Both the position numbers and the translations under genes were made by a program. A DNA stretch of 64,000 bases from Megamerina dolium. Lineage: Eukaryota; Arthropoda; Insecta; Diptera; Megamerinidae. This document shows positions 1 to 12,802 of the stretch, piece by piece (position 1 is the first letter of the stretch; each line of letters begins with the position of its first letter). Where the stretch lies: positions 6,852,242 through 6,916,241 of the forward strand of contig OY978528.1 in assembly GCA_963854835.1 (NCBI GenBank), read 5' to 3'. A model generated the notes under the pieces. It ran no database searches. It had not been told where the DNA came from and saw only the letters and a program-made list of their open reading frames with translations.

Positions 1-975
1 TATATATTTTGTGAATTTCAAGTATGCCTGCCTTTTCACCCTTTTCACGTTGATCTACTTTAAAGTTCTTTGCTGCTCTTCACCCCCTCAAATTACTACC
101 ACAAAAGGGTTAAATAATAAACATGAAGAGTTTTTGTTTTTGTTGTTATTAACTGCTGATTGACGCCTTCGTGGTGAATTTTTGAATTTTCTTGTTATCC
201 TTTTGATGTCTATTGTTGGTTGCTTGTCTATTCTTCATTTTTCTATTCAATTTTTCATTAGCCATAGAATGTATTTTCTTTCTTTTTTTTTGGAAAATTT
301 ACCCTTTTATATGATTTTGTGTCTTTTTTCTCAATGAAAGTCGACAAATTACAATATCTGGTTATTGTGACACTTTTTTTTTTTTTTTTGCCTGCAATTC
401 GATAACAATGTTGTATGCTATAATTTCTGATTAAACTTTTAGTCGCCACGCTTCGGTTTTATGCATAATGATAAGCAAAAATTATGAGGTGTGAAAATGT
501 TCAAATAAAATGAGTTTTAATTAAATGAGAATTTTTCTTTGCAACTTATGATTTGGTAATAAAACTCGTTAAAAGTGACATTATTTTTAATTACTAAAAT
601 AAAATAAATTTGTGGCGGCAAAAAATTTTAATTTGAAATCTAAACGTGAGTTTAGATTTTTTTTTTTTTTTTATTCAATGGTAAGAATCTCATTCAAATT
701 ATTAATTTTGTAGATGAGTCCACCTAAGAAGCGGATATAGGAGGTAAATCTGTTCGAAAGAAATGTTGGCGATGAAAAATTATTAAGGTTAGGCCACACC
801 TTTCTCGGCTTTAGGAGCCCCTCTCTGACAGCTATGCGCTTATTTTCAAGATTTTTTACTTGCATTTTCTATGGAAGCCACCATAAGGATTGAAGGTAGG
901 TTAAAGGTTGAAGGTTGAAGATTGAGGGCAAATATTGGGTAGCTAAAATTAATAGGGATCGTTAATAGATTTTAT
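1..975. other. AT-rich noncoding stretch
   Basis: No gene is seen here. The stretch is AT-rich and carries long poly-T runs near 372-389 and 659-672. Short reading frames on the minus strand are low complexity and lack recognisable domains. Confidence 0.6.
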
Positions 976-1290
976 GTGGTGCCGTGGCTCAGTGGTTAGT
1001 GTGTTGGCCATTTGAACTGTAGGTCGTGGCTTCAATCCCCGGCTGAAGCATAAGAAATTTCATATCGAAAAGATTTTTCGTTCGAACCACCTGTCGGCAA
1101 GTAATTTGCAATTCTTCCGACAGTAACAACTTGCCATGAAAAAGCTTCTAAAAGAACTCTCTAACGAAGCTCAGAAAATGTGATGTCACCAAGGTTCTGC
1201 CGTTCGGAACTGGCTAAAATAAGTAGGTATGTTAGGCAACACGCACAACAGTAGAAAAGAAGCTCGACCAAAGAGGCCTTCGAGGCTTTA
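976..1290 (+). mobile_element. tRNA-derived SINE, copy A
   Basis: The head looks like a tRNA gene: an A-box-like TGGCTCAGTGG near 985 and a B-box-like segment near 1022-1038 (GGTCGTGGCTTCAATCC). It is followed by a tRNA-unrelated body containing GATGTCAC and TTCTGCCGTTCGGAAC. The same head and body recur in this window near 31.8, 35.0, 35.7, 40.7 and 62.3 kb, on both strands, which shows a dispersed family. The 3' part (CGACCAAAGAGG) is closest to the copy near 31.8 kb. It is not a functional tRNA gene, because the tRNA-like part is degenerate and fused to the repeat body. Confidence 0.85.
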
Positions 1291-1320
1291 AATACGACAT
1301 ATTTATTTATTTTTTAATAC

Positions 1321-1410
1321 ATTTTATCCCTGTAGGGACACTTTGAGAGCGATGAGTCGATAAGGGTCGGTAACACATTTTATCCTTCTAGGGACACTTT
1401 GAGAGCGATG
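1321..1410. repeat. Local direct repeat, 56 bp period
   Basis: A block of about 34 bp (ATTTTATCC..., ...GGGACACTTTGAGAGCGATG) occurs at 1321-1354 and again at 1377-1410 with only a few differences. Similar wording (CGGTCATACATTT, then AAGGGA and TTTGGGAGC) returns near 9.65 and 9.79 kb, so this is part of a dispersed repeat family rather than a unique duplication. Confidence 0.7.
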
Positions 1411-1659
1411 GGAGTGAAAAATGAGACTTCTCTATGGAAACCCCTCTAAAAGGTATATATATATGGGGTGACTATGTTGGATCATAAAATTTAATGAAAG
1501 TAGAACCTATGTTTTACCCTTCTACGTTCACTCTGGAATAGTTGGGACCAAATATGACCATACCGATCGCAACCAACGCCTGGCTCGAAATGTTTATCTC
1601 ATATGCTGGACAAAGATCCTTTGTTTTTTAAATGGATGATTTATTAAAAACACCTAGTT

Positions 1660-1895
1660 AGAGTTTGGTAATCATACACTACAGTGGATGACTTTCATTC
1701 CCGCCGAACTATTGCCCGCGAAGGAGAACATCGCCGTTGTTGAGCATTTTCTAGAGGAAGATCCACATGGATTGATTCGGCACCACCTATAAATTCACCT
1801 TACAAGATGTAACTTGAGCAAAATTAAAAGCCTTATGACCAAGCCGAGTACCAGCTAAGAACCAAGTGGCTGATCGCGGTGTTCACTGCAAATGT
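1660..1895 (+). pseudogene. DDE transposase N-terminal fossil (Tc1/mariner-like)
   Basis: Broken reading frames keep the pattern of the N-terminal DNA-binding half of a Tc1/mariner/IS630-type transposase found in many arthropods. One frame reads ENIAVVEHFLEEDPHGLIR, as in the usual ENIxxVxxSVxEDPxxSIRRR linker. After a shift another reads SPYKM, a stop, then LEQN, a stop and KPYDQAEYQLR, as in xPYKxQLxQELKPxDxxxRR. Part of the segment between them is missing. No catalytic domain is visible and stops interrupt every frame. Assignment is by motif only; the exact family is uncertain. Confidence 0.5.
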
Positions 1896-1899
1896 GTTG

Positions 1900-3650
1900 T
1901 GCAGCATTTGAAATGAATACAATTAAAATAAAACACATCATATGGCATTACTATCAGTGTAATTTCAATTTTTGTTTCGCATTATGGAGAGAAAAGTAAT
2001 TAGGTCATACTTCATCAGAAGTGAGTCCGGTCATCGAATTACATTGTGATTCCATAACATGAGTTATGACGATATGTGATTCCAGTAAATTTGCCATAGT
2101 GGGCAATCAATCTACTGGGAGGAACAGTCCCGAAGTAGATACATCTTTCAGCTGACTTTTATTGAAGAGACATCAAGTCTTTCAAAAATTCCTTTGACAT
2201 CATTTTTTCCGAGATTCCCTACAAAGAATGTAGAATTTGTTATTTTTGGAAGAATCGCCTATTATTCTTATACGTAAACAGAATCAATATTCCAAAATAG
2301 CACATATATAATTCATATTACTTCACCATCCCCGGATGCTCTAAGATGAATAATACAGTATTGCTGCTGCATACTCTGACTACAAAAATAAATTTCATAA
2401 ATAAATTCCATAGTAATCTAAAAAATAAACAAACAAAAAAATAAATTGCAAGAATATGACATCAATAACTCATTTGAAATCCTTTATTTACTCCACATAA
2501 GTAATACTATGTAAATTAAATAAATAATAAATGGAAAATACTCTTTCATCTGTATATGTCACTCACATATAAGTAGTTTAGGTCAATATCATAGGCTTTA
2601 TATCACCTTTATCAACATTCTAAAAATAAAAGCATACCCCATCCAACCAATAAAATATTCTCCCACTCAAAAAAAAAAAAGAAAATCCAAATTCTGTGAT
2701 ATCTAACTGGACGACAAATAAAATAAGTCAAAGAGTAGTCATATGCTTATCAGTGAAATCAAAGCAATAAAATATATAGAATGAAAACTAAAATCGAAAA
2801 CATATGAATAAAAGCACGTAGGTAGTATATGTGTCATACAAACATATACATACATGATTACCATCAACAAACAATAGAACAAAGTGTATCGTATGTGAAA
2901 GAATAAGTATTCGCACATAATTCACAAATGGCATATAAAAGCACGCACAATATGTGAAACATTAAAATAAGGAGGTCAAAATGACCGATAAAATACAATA
3001 AAAATACGAACTAGAAAGTATGTACATAGTAGATCAAATGAAAGGGATGAATATCAAGATGGTAGCTTGGTTGTATTTTGTATTGGTCAAGAGGATGTTA
3101 TTGTGGATTGTCAGATGCCCAATGATAATGGGTGTGTGTTGCATATATGTGGTAATTGATAAGATTTAATAAAAGGCCTTTAGATTATCCTATCTAATTC
3201 TCGAATAAACCCACATGGGTATATGTTGTTTAAAAGTCAAGTAGAGATGAACTCTTTGAATACTAGCAGTATTGTTCCTTTCATCGAAAATCTCTTTGTT
3301 GAAACCTCTATAAGTTAGTAGCATACAGGCAGCGATAGCCTATATTTTTAACGATTCCTCGGAATACAAATGAACCCATGATGTGTGAATTTTTGTAAAT
3401 GAACTTGTACAATAGAACGATATGGAATGTTTGATCATCTAAGCAGTGTATATGAACGTATGGTGAGTGATTTATTCAGTATAGTATTCTTACTAGGGTG
3501 TCTTTAACTTTCCAGTCGCTTAACCAACCCAATACCTAAAAAACCACAAATTTGCTGTGACTTCTAAAGAAGTCACGCGATAAGTAATTTCATTGCTGGG
3601 TATCTATTTCAAATAAATAAAAAATTAAATAATTAGTAATATCCTATTAG
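1900..3650. other. AT-rich noncoding stretch
   Basis: I see no gene here. The segment is A/T-rich with many short A runs and scattered ATATG words, typical of fly intergenic DNA. No tandem array was noticed. Confidence 0.55.
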
Positions 3651-3756
3651 AACTAAACAGGGTTGGGGTCTAGGTGGTCGCGTACGCAGACGACGTCGTG
3701 ATTATGACATTCATATCAGCTATTAGTGAAATATTAGAAAGGGCTTTGGGTAAACC

Positions 3757-4503
3757 GTTAACCCAAACAAAACACAGTTGATGGTATTCACAACCAAAAA
3801 TAAAATACCTCAATTTACACTCCCCTCACTCAACAGAGTCGAAATCCCATTACCTGAGAGAACGACGTATCTAGGAGTGGTGCTAGATCCGAAACTCAAC
3901 TGGAAAGATAACGTGGACAAACTAGTGGAGACGGCCTATATAGCTTGCTACACTTGTAAAAGAATCATCAGCAGAAACTGGGGTTTAAAACCCAAAATTG
4001 AACTCTGGATGTATATTGCCATAGTAAGACCGATTGTGACATATGGGGCTCTGGTATGGTGGCCAGCATTAAGCAAACAATATAATCTCAGACAGTTGAT
4101 TAGCATCCAGCGCGTAGTGTGCGCAGAAATAACAGGAGACATGAAATCGTGGCCAGCTGAAGCACTGAACGTCATCCTGAACATATTTCCAATCGACATT
4201 CAAATACGACTAACTGCAGCTAACGCATCAACCAGAAATAAAGAAGGTGGCCTGTCGAATGCGAAGAATATTGGACATCAAAAAATCGTAGAAGGCCAAG
4301 GACAAACTGACAAATTATCAGATTTGGACAGGACTGGAGATCGGGCCTGGCGGTCGAGGAGAATGCCACCGAGATCTACAATGACGGTTCAAAGATGGAT
4401 GGCTGTGTTGGTGCGGGGGTATACTCCAAAGATCTTGAGGTATCAAAGTCCTTCCGTCTGGGAGATACAGCTAGTACATTTCAGGCCGAAGCTTTCGGGA
4501 TAA
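3757..4503 (+). pseudogene. LINE RT C-terminal portion, frameshifted
   Basis: The open frame begins in the RT (NPNKTQLMVFTT, then YLGVVLDPKLNWKDN) and runs past the thumb into a region where the RNase H domain lies in another frame. The YADD box just upstream is in a different frame, so at least one frameshift separates them. In the alternative frame at about 4365-4560 the RNase H motifs are readable: NDGSKMDG (first catalytic Asp) and STFQAEAFGI (catalytic Glu). The copy is inactive. Confidence 0.8.
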
Positions 4504-4563
4504 GAAAGGCTTGCAAGATACTAAACAATCAGATACATACGTCATCCATCGAAGACATGTATT

Positions 4564-4935
4564 TTGTCAGATAGCCAAGCGGGACTTCTGGCATTGATAT
4601 CACCGAGAACGAACTCAGTAATCATAAGACAATGTAAGGAAGAGCTCAACACACTAGCACGCAAAATGGACATCACTCTCGTCTGGGTCCATTTTCTTCA
4701 GAATCACCTCCACCATGCAGAGAAAATAGGATGGCCCTACAAGGACAGATGCCGAACCTGCAAACAAGAGGGTTCCAGGGAGACGGTTTTCCAGTATCTA
4801 TGTGAGTGCCGAAGTGTGGGCGCTCTACCACATAGAACTCTAGGGAAATTCGTAATAGATAGCCTAAATGAAATTGCTAGAAACAATATAGACGACATTA
4901 GAGGGTTTATTAATGGATCAAGATGGTTCAAATAG
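4564..4935 (+). pseudogene. LINE RNase H end and C-terminal Cys-rich domain
   Basis: This frame carries the third RNase H Asp motif (DSQAGLLAL) and the strand leading to the final motif (DITLVWV). It then jumps straight to HHAEKIGW and CRTCKQEGSRETVFQYLCEC, a C-terminal CxxC...C pattern usual in I/LOA-type LINE ORF2 proteins. The expected GHxGIxGNExAD block is missing, so an internal deletion has fused the two parts. It ends at a natural-looking stop after NGSRWFK. It continues the fragment upstream after another frameshift. Confidence 0.8.
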
Positions 4936-4990
4936 ACCTCATTTCAGTGGTTCCAAGAGAGGTGTAGGAAAATGGCGCTTTTCTATGTGC

Positions 4991-5840
4991 TAATTGAGAC
5001 TCGGTTTCTGTCTATCGAGCAGCATCAAAACCAAGCAACCAATCATCTCATTCAATAGAACATACTTCTACCGGGATCAGATTAGTAAGACATTCAGGGT
5101 CTTCGTTGGTCCCTGTCCCCTTGCACTTGCACAGGTGCTGAAATTTTCAAGTACATTTTACATTATACCATTAATCGTGCTGGAGGACGGCCTGGAAAAA
5201 AACATGGTCAAAATACTGTCTTATATACAGATAGTAAGTAAGTCACCACTTCCTCAATTTTTCCCGTCCATGACGTAGCCTCACCAATATTGCTCATTAA
5301 AAATAAAAAATATATTATCACATTGACAGCTTCAGGCAGTCAAATAAGTAAGATGAAAAATCAAAATAAAAAAAGGGGTTTCTTTAGCGTACCGCTTCGA
5401 AATATATGATTAAGTTGCCAATCAAATTGCTGATCATAATAAAATCACGTATTTTTATGGTTTCTATTGATATATTTTGTAATATTTTCTTCTTTGAAAT
5501 ATTATTGCTTTATATGTCCTGCTGGTCTGTCATGGCCATGAAGGACAAAGGAAATAAAAAATACTCGAATCATAAGCGGCTTTATAGCGCATATGATGTA
5601 TTGTACCTATACATTTATAGATTATTTGATTGTATTGTATGTACACACAGCATGCAAAAAGTCTTAGCGGATGTTCTTAAGTTGAAAGAGCAAAAAATCG
5701 TAATCATTTCAACGGCAGTTTAGTTAATCCTGACGTATGTTTTTGTCAATACAAAAAAAAAAAAGGACATTCTTTTGCAATTGAAAGCTTTTTACTTATC
5801 TCAAATGTATTTTTCCTTTTCTTTAGTTTTTATTTTTTAT
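4991..5840. other. Noncoding stretch between LINE and DINE-1-like element
   Basis: Some of the first 100 bases may be LINE 3' UTR. The rest is AT-rich. Reading frames of about 90-105 residues here have no recognisable domain and end in low-complexity sequence, so I do not call them genes. Confidence 0.5.
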
Positions 5841-6776
5841 TATACCCTGCATAATGCAATATGCAAGGTATATTCATTTCGGTCAGATGTTTGTAACTAC
5901 TTGAAGGAATCTCCGGAGATATAGAAAATTATATATACGAGCATTATTATTATATCATGAGCAAATATTGAGCTATTTTAACGAAAGCTGCCATAAGTAA
6001 CCTATGATCTAAGGGTACGGAGGGGATTGATACTGGGCATGATCGGTCAATAGCCACGCCCACACCAAGCATTCAAAGCGACTAACCTCGGAATTTTCAA
6101 AATATTTAATTTGCTATAACTCACTTAATGTACTATCTGAGACAACAATATTTGGCAGATAGAGTATAATATACTACTACATAACCTTGCCAAAAATGGG
6201 CGAGCCACGCTTACTTTTTATTGTAGCTTCCATACAAAGTGTCTGTACTTCTTTTAAATTGAAACAGCTGTAACTTCTTCAATCTTTTGTCTAGAATAAT
6301 CATAATTGACACTTAGATTAACATGGTAGTCGGAAATAATTTGGCAAAAACTCAGCGTACCACGCCCACTTCTGATTGGGGCTCCCATACAAAGTCGAGG
6401 GAATTAAAAAAAAAATTTTAAGCGCTATAATTTATAAAATATTTAGCGTAGAACAACGAGATTTAAGGTGTGGATTAGTATTGAAAAATTAATTGGATTT
6501 ACAAAAAAGAGGTAAGCCACGCCCACTTTTTATTTAGCTCCCATACTAAGCCTCGGAATTATCTTAAAACCCCTTATCCCTTTTAGAACCCTCATAACAT
6601 GCAAAGTACTTCGTCAAAGTCATCCATATTTCGGGTGTAAATTAGTAGAATATGCAAAAATTGTTCCCAAAAAGTGGAAATTAAAGAAAAAGATGGATAT
6701 TCGAGTAAACTTTTTATATATATATATCTACATATGCAGGGTATAATTTGGTCGGCCTCAGCCGACTGTAAGGTCA
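5841..6776 (+). mobile_element. DINE-1/HINE-like nonautonomous Helentron, copy 1
   Basis: The element opens with TATACCCTGCA (5841-5851), which recurs inverted as TGCAGGGTATA at 6735-6745. A perfect 6 bp stem hairpin follows (GTCGGC 6751-6756, GCCGAC 6761-6766) just before the 3' end. T-rich DNA flanks both sides. A 5' terminal repeat, its subterminal inverse and a 3' hairpin with insertion between T residues are the described hallmarks of Helentron-associated interspersed elements, which include DINE-1/mini-me. The interior has repeated phrases such as CACGCCCAC and CCCATACAAAG. No protein is encoded. Unlike the copy at 28.7 kb it lacks the (GTCC)n microsatellite and has a single internal unit. 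Confidence 0.85.
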
Positions 6777-8220
6777 TTTTTTTTTTTCTTTCATTTCAGT
6801 TTGAATTCGAGTTATTATTTATAATGACAATCAAATCATATTACCAACCGTTGGCAATTTGTCATCAGTAATTTCAGGTTTCCTTATGGACCAAACATAT
6901 GAGTATGAGTGCTATATAGTAACATAATCATATGTGTGGTCGTTGGCAATTATATGTATGCGAATGTATGTCATTGGCAACCAATACAACTGATATCTGT
7001 ATGTACACGTGTGATATTGTTGCCAACGTGCACACATATTAATATGTACTATAGATAGGTACCATGTATGAGTGTGTACACAATGTAATCTGATCGTATG
7101 TCCGTTTCACATGTGGAGGATTTTCGAGTTTTCAATTTTTTTTTTTTTGCCCTTTTCTATTATTACTGGCTTCTTTTTCTGATTATTATTATTATTATTA
7201 TGTTTTTTTATATGTTTAAGGATATGTGTGATGTATGCGTATGTCCTGTAAATGATATCGATGATATGATGAAAACTTTTCTATATAGAATTTTCTTTTT
7301 TTAAACGTCATTATAAATTTTATTACGATGTATGAGTGTTGTTGAAACTTTTCATTCATTCATAGTAGCTTTTTTTTGTGAATTAGATATTTGATATTTT
7401 TTTTACTAGTTGATAAGTTTTGCAATTTTTTGCGATTTAATTTTTTTTTTGTTGTATGTGAGTGAAATCATTATTTATTTGATTGATGTGCTTTGATGGT
7501 TTGTCGGTTGGATAAAATTTATGTGATAAGAATCTCACTCATTCTCTCTCTCTCTCTCTTTTTCTATCAATCTAATTGTCCTGGAAACGTGACCAACCAC
7601 ATTTAATATGTCAGCAAATGTCAAAAAAAAAGAAGGGACTTCTTTTATTTGCTGTAAAATATTTTCCAATTTAATTTTCTAAAATCTTATTTAATAATAC
7701 GTCACTTCATATGATGTTTTTGCAAAATTCTTGTATTTTTAACTACAACTCTAAGAAGACATCTTTAAATCCCCATAGACAACATAAAAATAATTATTAT
7801 TTGCTGTTGAAGCAATGAAAAACTTAAGATGTTCGTATTTTTATGAGAATTTCCGTAATAAAACTCTTAAAAATAATTATCCTTGAATATTCGTATGTTA
7901 TAATTACATTTTCTGTATTATTCAGAAGAGATATACCTATATACATAATTGCTATTATTGTTCAACAAAATGTGGTGGTGAAACCCTTTTTGATTGTACT
8001 TACTTGTATTTTATAAAATGATGCAAAAGTTTGTGGCACTTTTTGGTACTAGAGGAAATTAACTTGCGAAAATCATCGATTATGAATTTTCTACGTATAA
8101 GATTTTTATATGGTCCGATGTGAGAAATGCTTGTAAATAGCAAATAGTAAAAATTATGATTAATACATTTTCAAAATCATTAAAATTATTCCAAAATATA
8201 AAGCATTTTTATAATTTTTA
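6777..8220. other. AT-rich noncoding stretch with short CT repeat
   Basis: Nothing gene-like is seen. A (CT)n microsatellite lies at 7543-7559, and short poly-T runs near 6777-6787 and 7136-7148. Confidence 0.55.
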
Positions 8221-8225
8221 TTTCA

Positions 8226-9030
8226 GAAGAGGCAGGAATATGTACTCCCAATATCAGATTAACCCGTAATAGAGCTGAAATAGGATCAGTACATGTGCAC
8301 AGTACCGTAAGAATGCGTTAAAGTTCGGTAAGTACTTCAGAAAGTTTGTGAAAATAATATGCAACTTACAGAGGCCCGTAAACCAAACCTAAATGGTATC
8401 GAAATTTCGGACATACTTTATTATCAGATCAACCAATGACTGAGCTAAGACTGGCCCTGAAGCAGTCTCCCAAATTTTAAATATTTTATCCAACTTTGGA
8501 CCTCCTTTGGACCGAATGCCATGTAAAGAGCCTTATAGAGAGGTAATATTATTCAGTCTATAGGTATATTATAGTGGATTTTCTCAACCAAGCCCATAGA
8601 AATGCTACCCTTGAGTCACTGGCTCATGGCTCAAACATGCAAGCACATTTGGATTGTCTTGTCAAATTATTTCAGCCATGATCGTCTGCCCGAGGTTAAA
8701 AAAAATCCTCTGCTTCTTTCGCTTCTAGTACTTTTTACTTTTAAAACTTTTCGCTTTTTAAACATACAATTTTGAGGAAGTAATTCTTCAACGATCGAAC
8801 AATGCTGTTAACTATCGGTGTACGCAAAGCAAACATGTTCGCTTCTTCCAATGTTCAATATGCTTCTGGATATAATTGTAGAAGCTTTTTTGTCCGTTGC
8901 GTTATTCTTTTTTTTTTTTTTTTGGACCCTTCCTTTTTTCTCTTTATATTCTTACTCCAAATTCTAAAAGTGTTACCATATTAGAAGCAGTTACTTAATT
9001 TGAGACCCCACACTTTATGGTGACGAAATA
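8226..9030. other. Slightly GC-richer unassigned segment
   Basis: A 104 bp stretch (8226-8329) is bounded by TTTATTTCAG and GTAAGT, so it looks like an exon flanked by splice sites, but all three frames close. The rest of the segment has no domain or repeat match that I can name. Confidence 0.3.
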
Positions 9031-9409
9031 TTTGTATTAATTAAAAGTGATCACCATTGATCGAAAGACTGGGGATTGGAGTCTTGGTAAAAATCGGTCA
9101 GAGATAGCATGGTCACACAGATTAACGGTTGAGGCTGCATTGGTAACGTTGGTCAACCGCTCAAACATACGAAAGATACAAATGGAGCTGAACAGTTGAG
9201 CAGATAAACATCCGAACCCCCAAAAACCCAAAAAAATAATTAGACAATCATTAATATATCCAAAATCACACCTAAATTGGTAAAATATGTTATTGACTGA
9301 AATAGTTGGAAATTGAAACTCACAAACTACCACTGAGAAGGTCAAAGTTATAACCACTCTGCTACGGTATCCACCATTTTTACTACTCAACATATTTAAA
9401 AGCACCTAA

Positions 9410-9880
9410 AATTTGACAAATATCCCCATAGTTGCCCAGGAATCACTTCTAGAGCATTAAAATGTATGACACACCTACATTAATTTGTAAGTCTTCACGT
9501 TTTTATGAAGTTTATCAATTTTGTAGGAGAGCATCATCAAGCGGTGTTGGCAGAGGTATGAATGTTGAGGTAGAATAATTAATAGGAGTCGGTCAAATAT
9601 GTTTTCGCTCTTCAAGTGTTTCTAAGATAGATTCAATAAGGATCGGTCATACATTTCATCCCTCTGAAGGAACTTTGGGTGCAGTGCCCAACATTTTTAA
9701 TTTTGACGTCGAACCTTTTTGTGGATGAGTGATGAGGGTAACTTTTAGAAAAAATATAGATGCGAAAAAAAATTAATGGGCATCGGTCATACATTTTACC
9801 CATCAAGGGAGGATTTTGGGAGCTGTAGTGAATGTTTCAGTTTTCATAATTTTTTTGTGGCCACAGAATGAATTGGAACC
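9410..9880. repeat. Dispersed repeat with diverged internal copies
   Basis: Phrases such as TTGCCCAGGAATCACTTCTAGAGCATTAAAATGTA (split: TTGCCCAGGAATCAC, then TAGAGCATTAAAATG) also occur near 19.40 kb. The GGTCATACATTT...TTTGGG phrase occurs twice here, at about 9644 and 9786, and in related form near 1.32-1.41 kb. These look like diverged members of one tandemly built dispersed family that also includes the blocks at 19-20 kb. Confidence 0.5.
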
Positions 9881-9899
9881 TCTACGAGTTAAACCAGCC

Positions 9900-11392
9900 A
9901 CAGATTTATATTGACGAACTTCAAATACGTACAGAAATGTTTTTTTTTTTTTTGATTTTCAGGACTAGCTATTTTTATTTTTTCGTGAAGACCGAACACA
10001 TTTTTAATTGTTGGATGGAATAAAGAGCTGTACGAGTATATTTGCTGGGACCACAACCTACTATTTATAATATATGGTGAAGGATCCTTAATATTGATTG
10101 ATTTTATGTCCAAAAAGCGTTCGTTATTAAAAAAATATGAATAGAATTGTTTTGCTTTCGGAAGCGGAACGATCTTTTGCATCAACGCATGTTTGTATGT
10201 ATCCTTACAAATATGAAGTGTAAAGCCAATAACAATATTCGTAAGTTTATGACACAAATAACCAAAATGCATTGTGAAAACAAAGAATAAATTAAAATTA
10301 AAACTTCTTTACAAATCAGTAAAATGTTTTAATAGTTTGTGTTGTGATATGCTCGAAAGAAAATCTCTCGCTCTCTCTCTCTCTCTTAAATCTGTGTGTA
10401 CTTACAAAAGAAAATAAATAGGAATCAAAATATAAAAGTGTAATAGCAAAAAACAATAACAAATAAAAAAAAGAAAGAATGAATTATAACTTCATAAACA
10501 ATAAAATTTCATTTCATTTCATTTGAGAATTGTAGCATCTTGTTTTTTTTTTCTTTGTTTGTTTTTCAATGAGTTCGCTTTTACGCTCATAAGCTTGCTT
10601 GAGGCACATCATTCGCATTAACTCTGTAGGTATGGAATTTAGTACATCCCCTGATGCATTCTTTTAAGTGGATTTACAACATGAGGGAGTCCAGATAGGA
10701 GCACACATAGTTATTGTACTCACTTCATTCGTTAGGTATTTTACTACTTCAAAGGATTATAATTTTAATGCTTTATTGTCCTTTTGTCGTTATTTATTTT
10801 GTTGCTTTTAATATTATTATTTGTTTGTTTTTGCTCTTTGCTGCCCAGCTTCTTGTGATTATTCTTTATTTGCTTAACGCGCATCCATTAAAAAAAACGC
10901 ATATAGCTCTATTTTTTACGATGATGATTATGATGACTACCTTCTTGTTTATTTTAAAAGGTAGAGGGTGAGAGAGAGTGAGAATGAAAGTGGATTTAAA
11001 GGACATTCTCAACAATGCATCATAGCAAATAACATCATAAGGATCATCATAACATAAACAGACCGCCTGCCAAATCCATTAATATTAGCCGTAGCCATAG
11101 GATGAACTGTTAGAGAGTGGGTGAAGGAGTGAGTGAAATTTTTCAATGCTGTACTAATGGTTCTCTTATTTGTTTTCTTACAAATAATATTAATATATAC
11201 CTAGTATTATAAAACAAACAGCTACCTTACATGAACTCTAAAAAATAAAAGAAAAGGACCACATATGATATTGGCCGCTTACAGGATATTTGAAAGAAGG
11301 AAATTAAATGCCACATATTTGTTATATCATATTGTAACATTTCTCTATTCAGTCAATTATACGCTCTCCCATTTCTCATCCACACAAATACT

Positions 11393-11425
<33 letters not shown>

Positions 11426-12350
11426 ATCAATAAGTACCATGCGTATATTGCTTAAGGGTCTAAGCAGTTTGTTCAATTTCAGAAAATCACTTTCAATCAA
11501 GAAAAATTACCTTTTTCGTCCTTAATACAATAATGTTCTTAAGTAGTATGTGCATCTGTATGGTGTTGTCCTGGTAATTGTGTCAAGCTATTAGAACAAT
11601 AAATGATCGCTATAGCATTACAAATACATTGGACATGTTTTATTTTTGTATTTTTTTTTTTATAAAACTGTTTTGTTTATCCTCTGGCAGGATTAACTTA
11701 CAATGTTCATAATTGGGGAATACATACTACCACCTATTAAGACAAACCAGCATCAGAAGCATCAGAATACTCCCATTCAAAATGAGTAATTATGCATCAT
11801 CAACATTTTAACAGCTTACTATTAATACTCGTTCTTACGATTTAGTAATTTTATTTATACTTATTTATTTACTTGTATTTATTGTTGCTGTTGCTGTTGT
11901 TGTTGTTCTTTGACTCTTTGCTTGGAAAGTTCATCAGTCAAATGTCGAAATTGTCATTCTTGATTGTTTGGGTTTTTGTTCTTCTTTTAGGTGGCAATTT
12001 CTTCAAACAGTGTTGGCAATGAAGAGGGATTCTTATCGGTTTGATAATGAAACGAACTTCATCAAAATTTAAATAGGAATAATAACTACAGATTGCAGAA
12101 GAACTACTTCCCAGGAATATATTTCATCTGATTTCCAGAGTGCGACACTGGAAAATATGTTTGTAGACTTTTGCACGTGAATTCAATGCTTTCAGACTTC
12201 TTAAGATGATTTTTATAAATCAAAAATATTTTTTCTCAAAAATTACGGTTTTCACTTATAAACTCTCATAGAATTATATTTTCGAAAAAATTTTTTCAGA
12301 TCAATCTTACGTATGTTTATATTTTAGGGTTTAGCCGAATCAGACCACTT
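9900..12350. other. AT-rich noncoding stretch with microsatellites
   Basis: No gene is seen. It contains a (CT)n run near 10369-10386, a (CA)n run at 11394-11424 and TTG/CTG-rich runs near 11883-11910. Frames of 85-127 residues here are low complexity. Confidence 0.55.
11394..11424. repeat. (CA)n microsatellite
   Basis: About 15 uninterrupted CA dinucleotides are seen directly. Confidence 0.95.
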
Positions 12351-12370
12351 ATCGTCCCTCAAATCGTATG

Positions 12371-12766
12371 TTAATTATTTGTTTGGTTGCAGAATTCTTC
12401 TACTTCTTCTACCTTCATCATAACAACAACACGCGTTATTTCAAGCATGTCTTTGTGGGGTATGTTCCACATTTTGAGTTCATCAAGAAATTGGCGACCC
12501 AGTACGGACATACTCCTGCTTGCCAATGCAGGCCACTGGCACACTATGTTCGCCGCTGTCTCTACCTCTTCCATGCATAATCTGCAAATGTCAGCATCCT
12601 CCCCCTCAACAAGATCCATCTTGCTGAGGTGGTACCTGAAATTGCCATGCCCAGTTGTTAATGCAGTCAACCAGCTTAGAGTTAACCGTCTTAGACTGAG
12701 AGCCCTCCCCGATTCACTGCCCTTTGATAGCCTCAACGAAGCCTTTGCCTGTCTACAAGTGGACAA
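12371..12766 (-). pseudogene. LINE C-terminal Cys-rich segment
   Basis: 131 residues continuing the LINE after a frameshift. The segment TGHGNFRYHLSKMDL followed by CRLCMEEVETAANIVC is the conserved C-terminus of I/LOA-type ORF2 proteins, although the usual His before the last Cys pair is changed. The overlapping plus-strand frames of 70-158 residues are antisense shadows. Confidence 0.8.
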
Positions 12767-12802
12767 GTTCTCCCATCTCGTCAGATGGAGTTTCTTTATT
12801 CA

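Larger units (their letters stand above)
3655..4990 (+). mobile_element. 5'-truncated I/LOA-type LINE fragment
   Basis: Remains of a non-LTR retrotransposon ORF2, in order: the reverse transcriptase active-site box (AYADDVV, near 3680-3697), an RT thumb region (YLGVVLDPKLNW and GALVWWPAL), an RNase H domain and a C-terminal Cys-rich segment (CRTCKQEGSRET). It starts abruptly near the RT catalytic box, as expected from 5' truncation during retrotransposition. RNase H downstream of RT places it in the I/LOA/R1-like group; I cannot say which clade. The 3' boundary is approximate and no clear poly(A) tail was seen. Confidence 0.85.

Noticed and set aside
976..1050. Possible functional tRNA genes at the SINE heads (also 35.9, 40.7 and 62.25 kb)
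   Set aside because: A and B boxes are present but the cloverleaf is degenerate and each is fused to the same repeat body, so these are SINEs.
8226..8329. Exon-like segment between TTTATTTCAG and GTAAGT
   Set aside because: All three frames contain stops and no domain or neighbouring exon is seen; chance splice-site matches are common.
8831..8840. p53 response element
   Set aside because: Only a single half-site (AAACATGTTC) is present; neighbouring bases do not form a second half-site, so it is reported only as a half-site.
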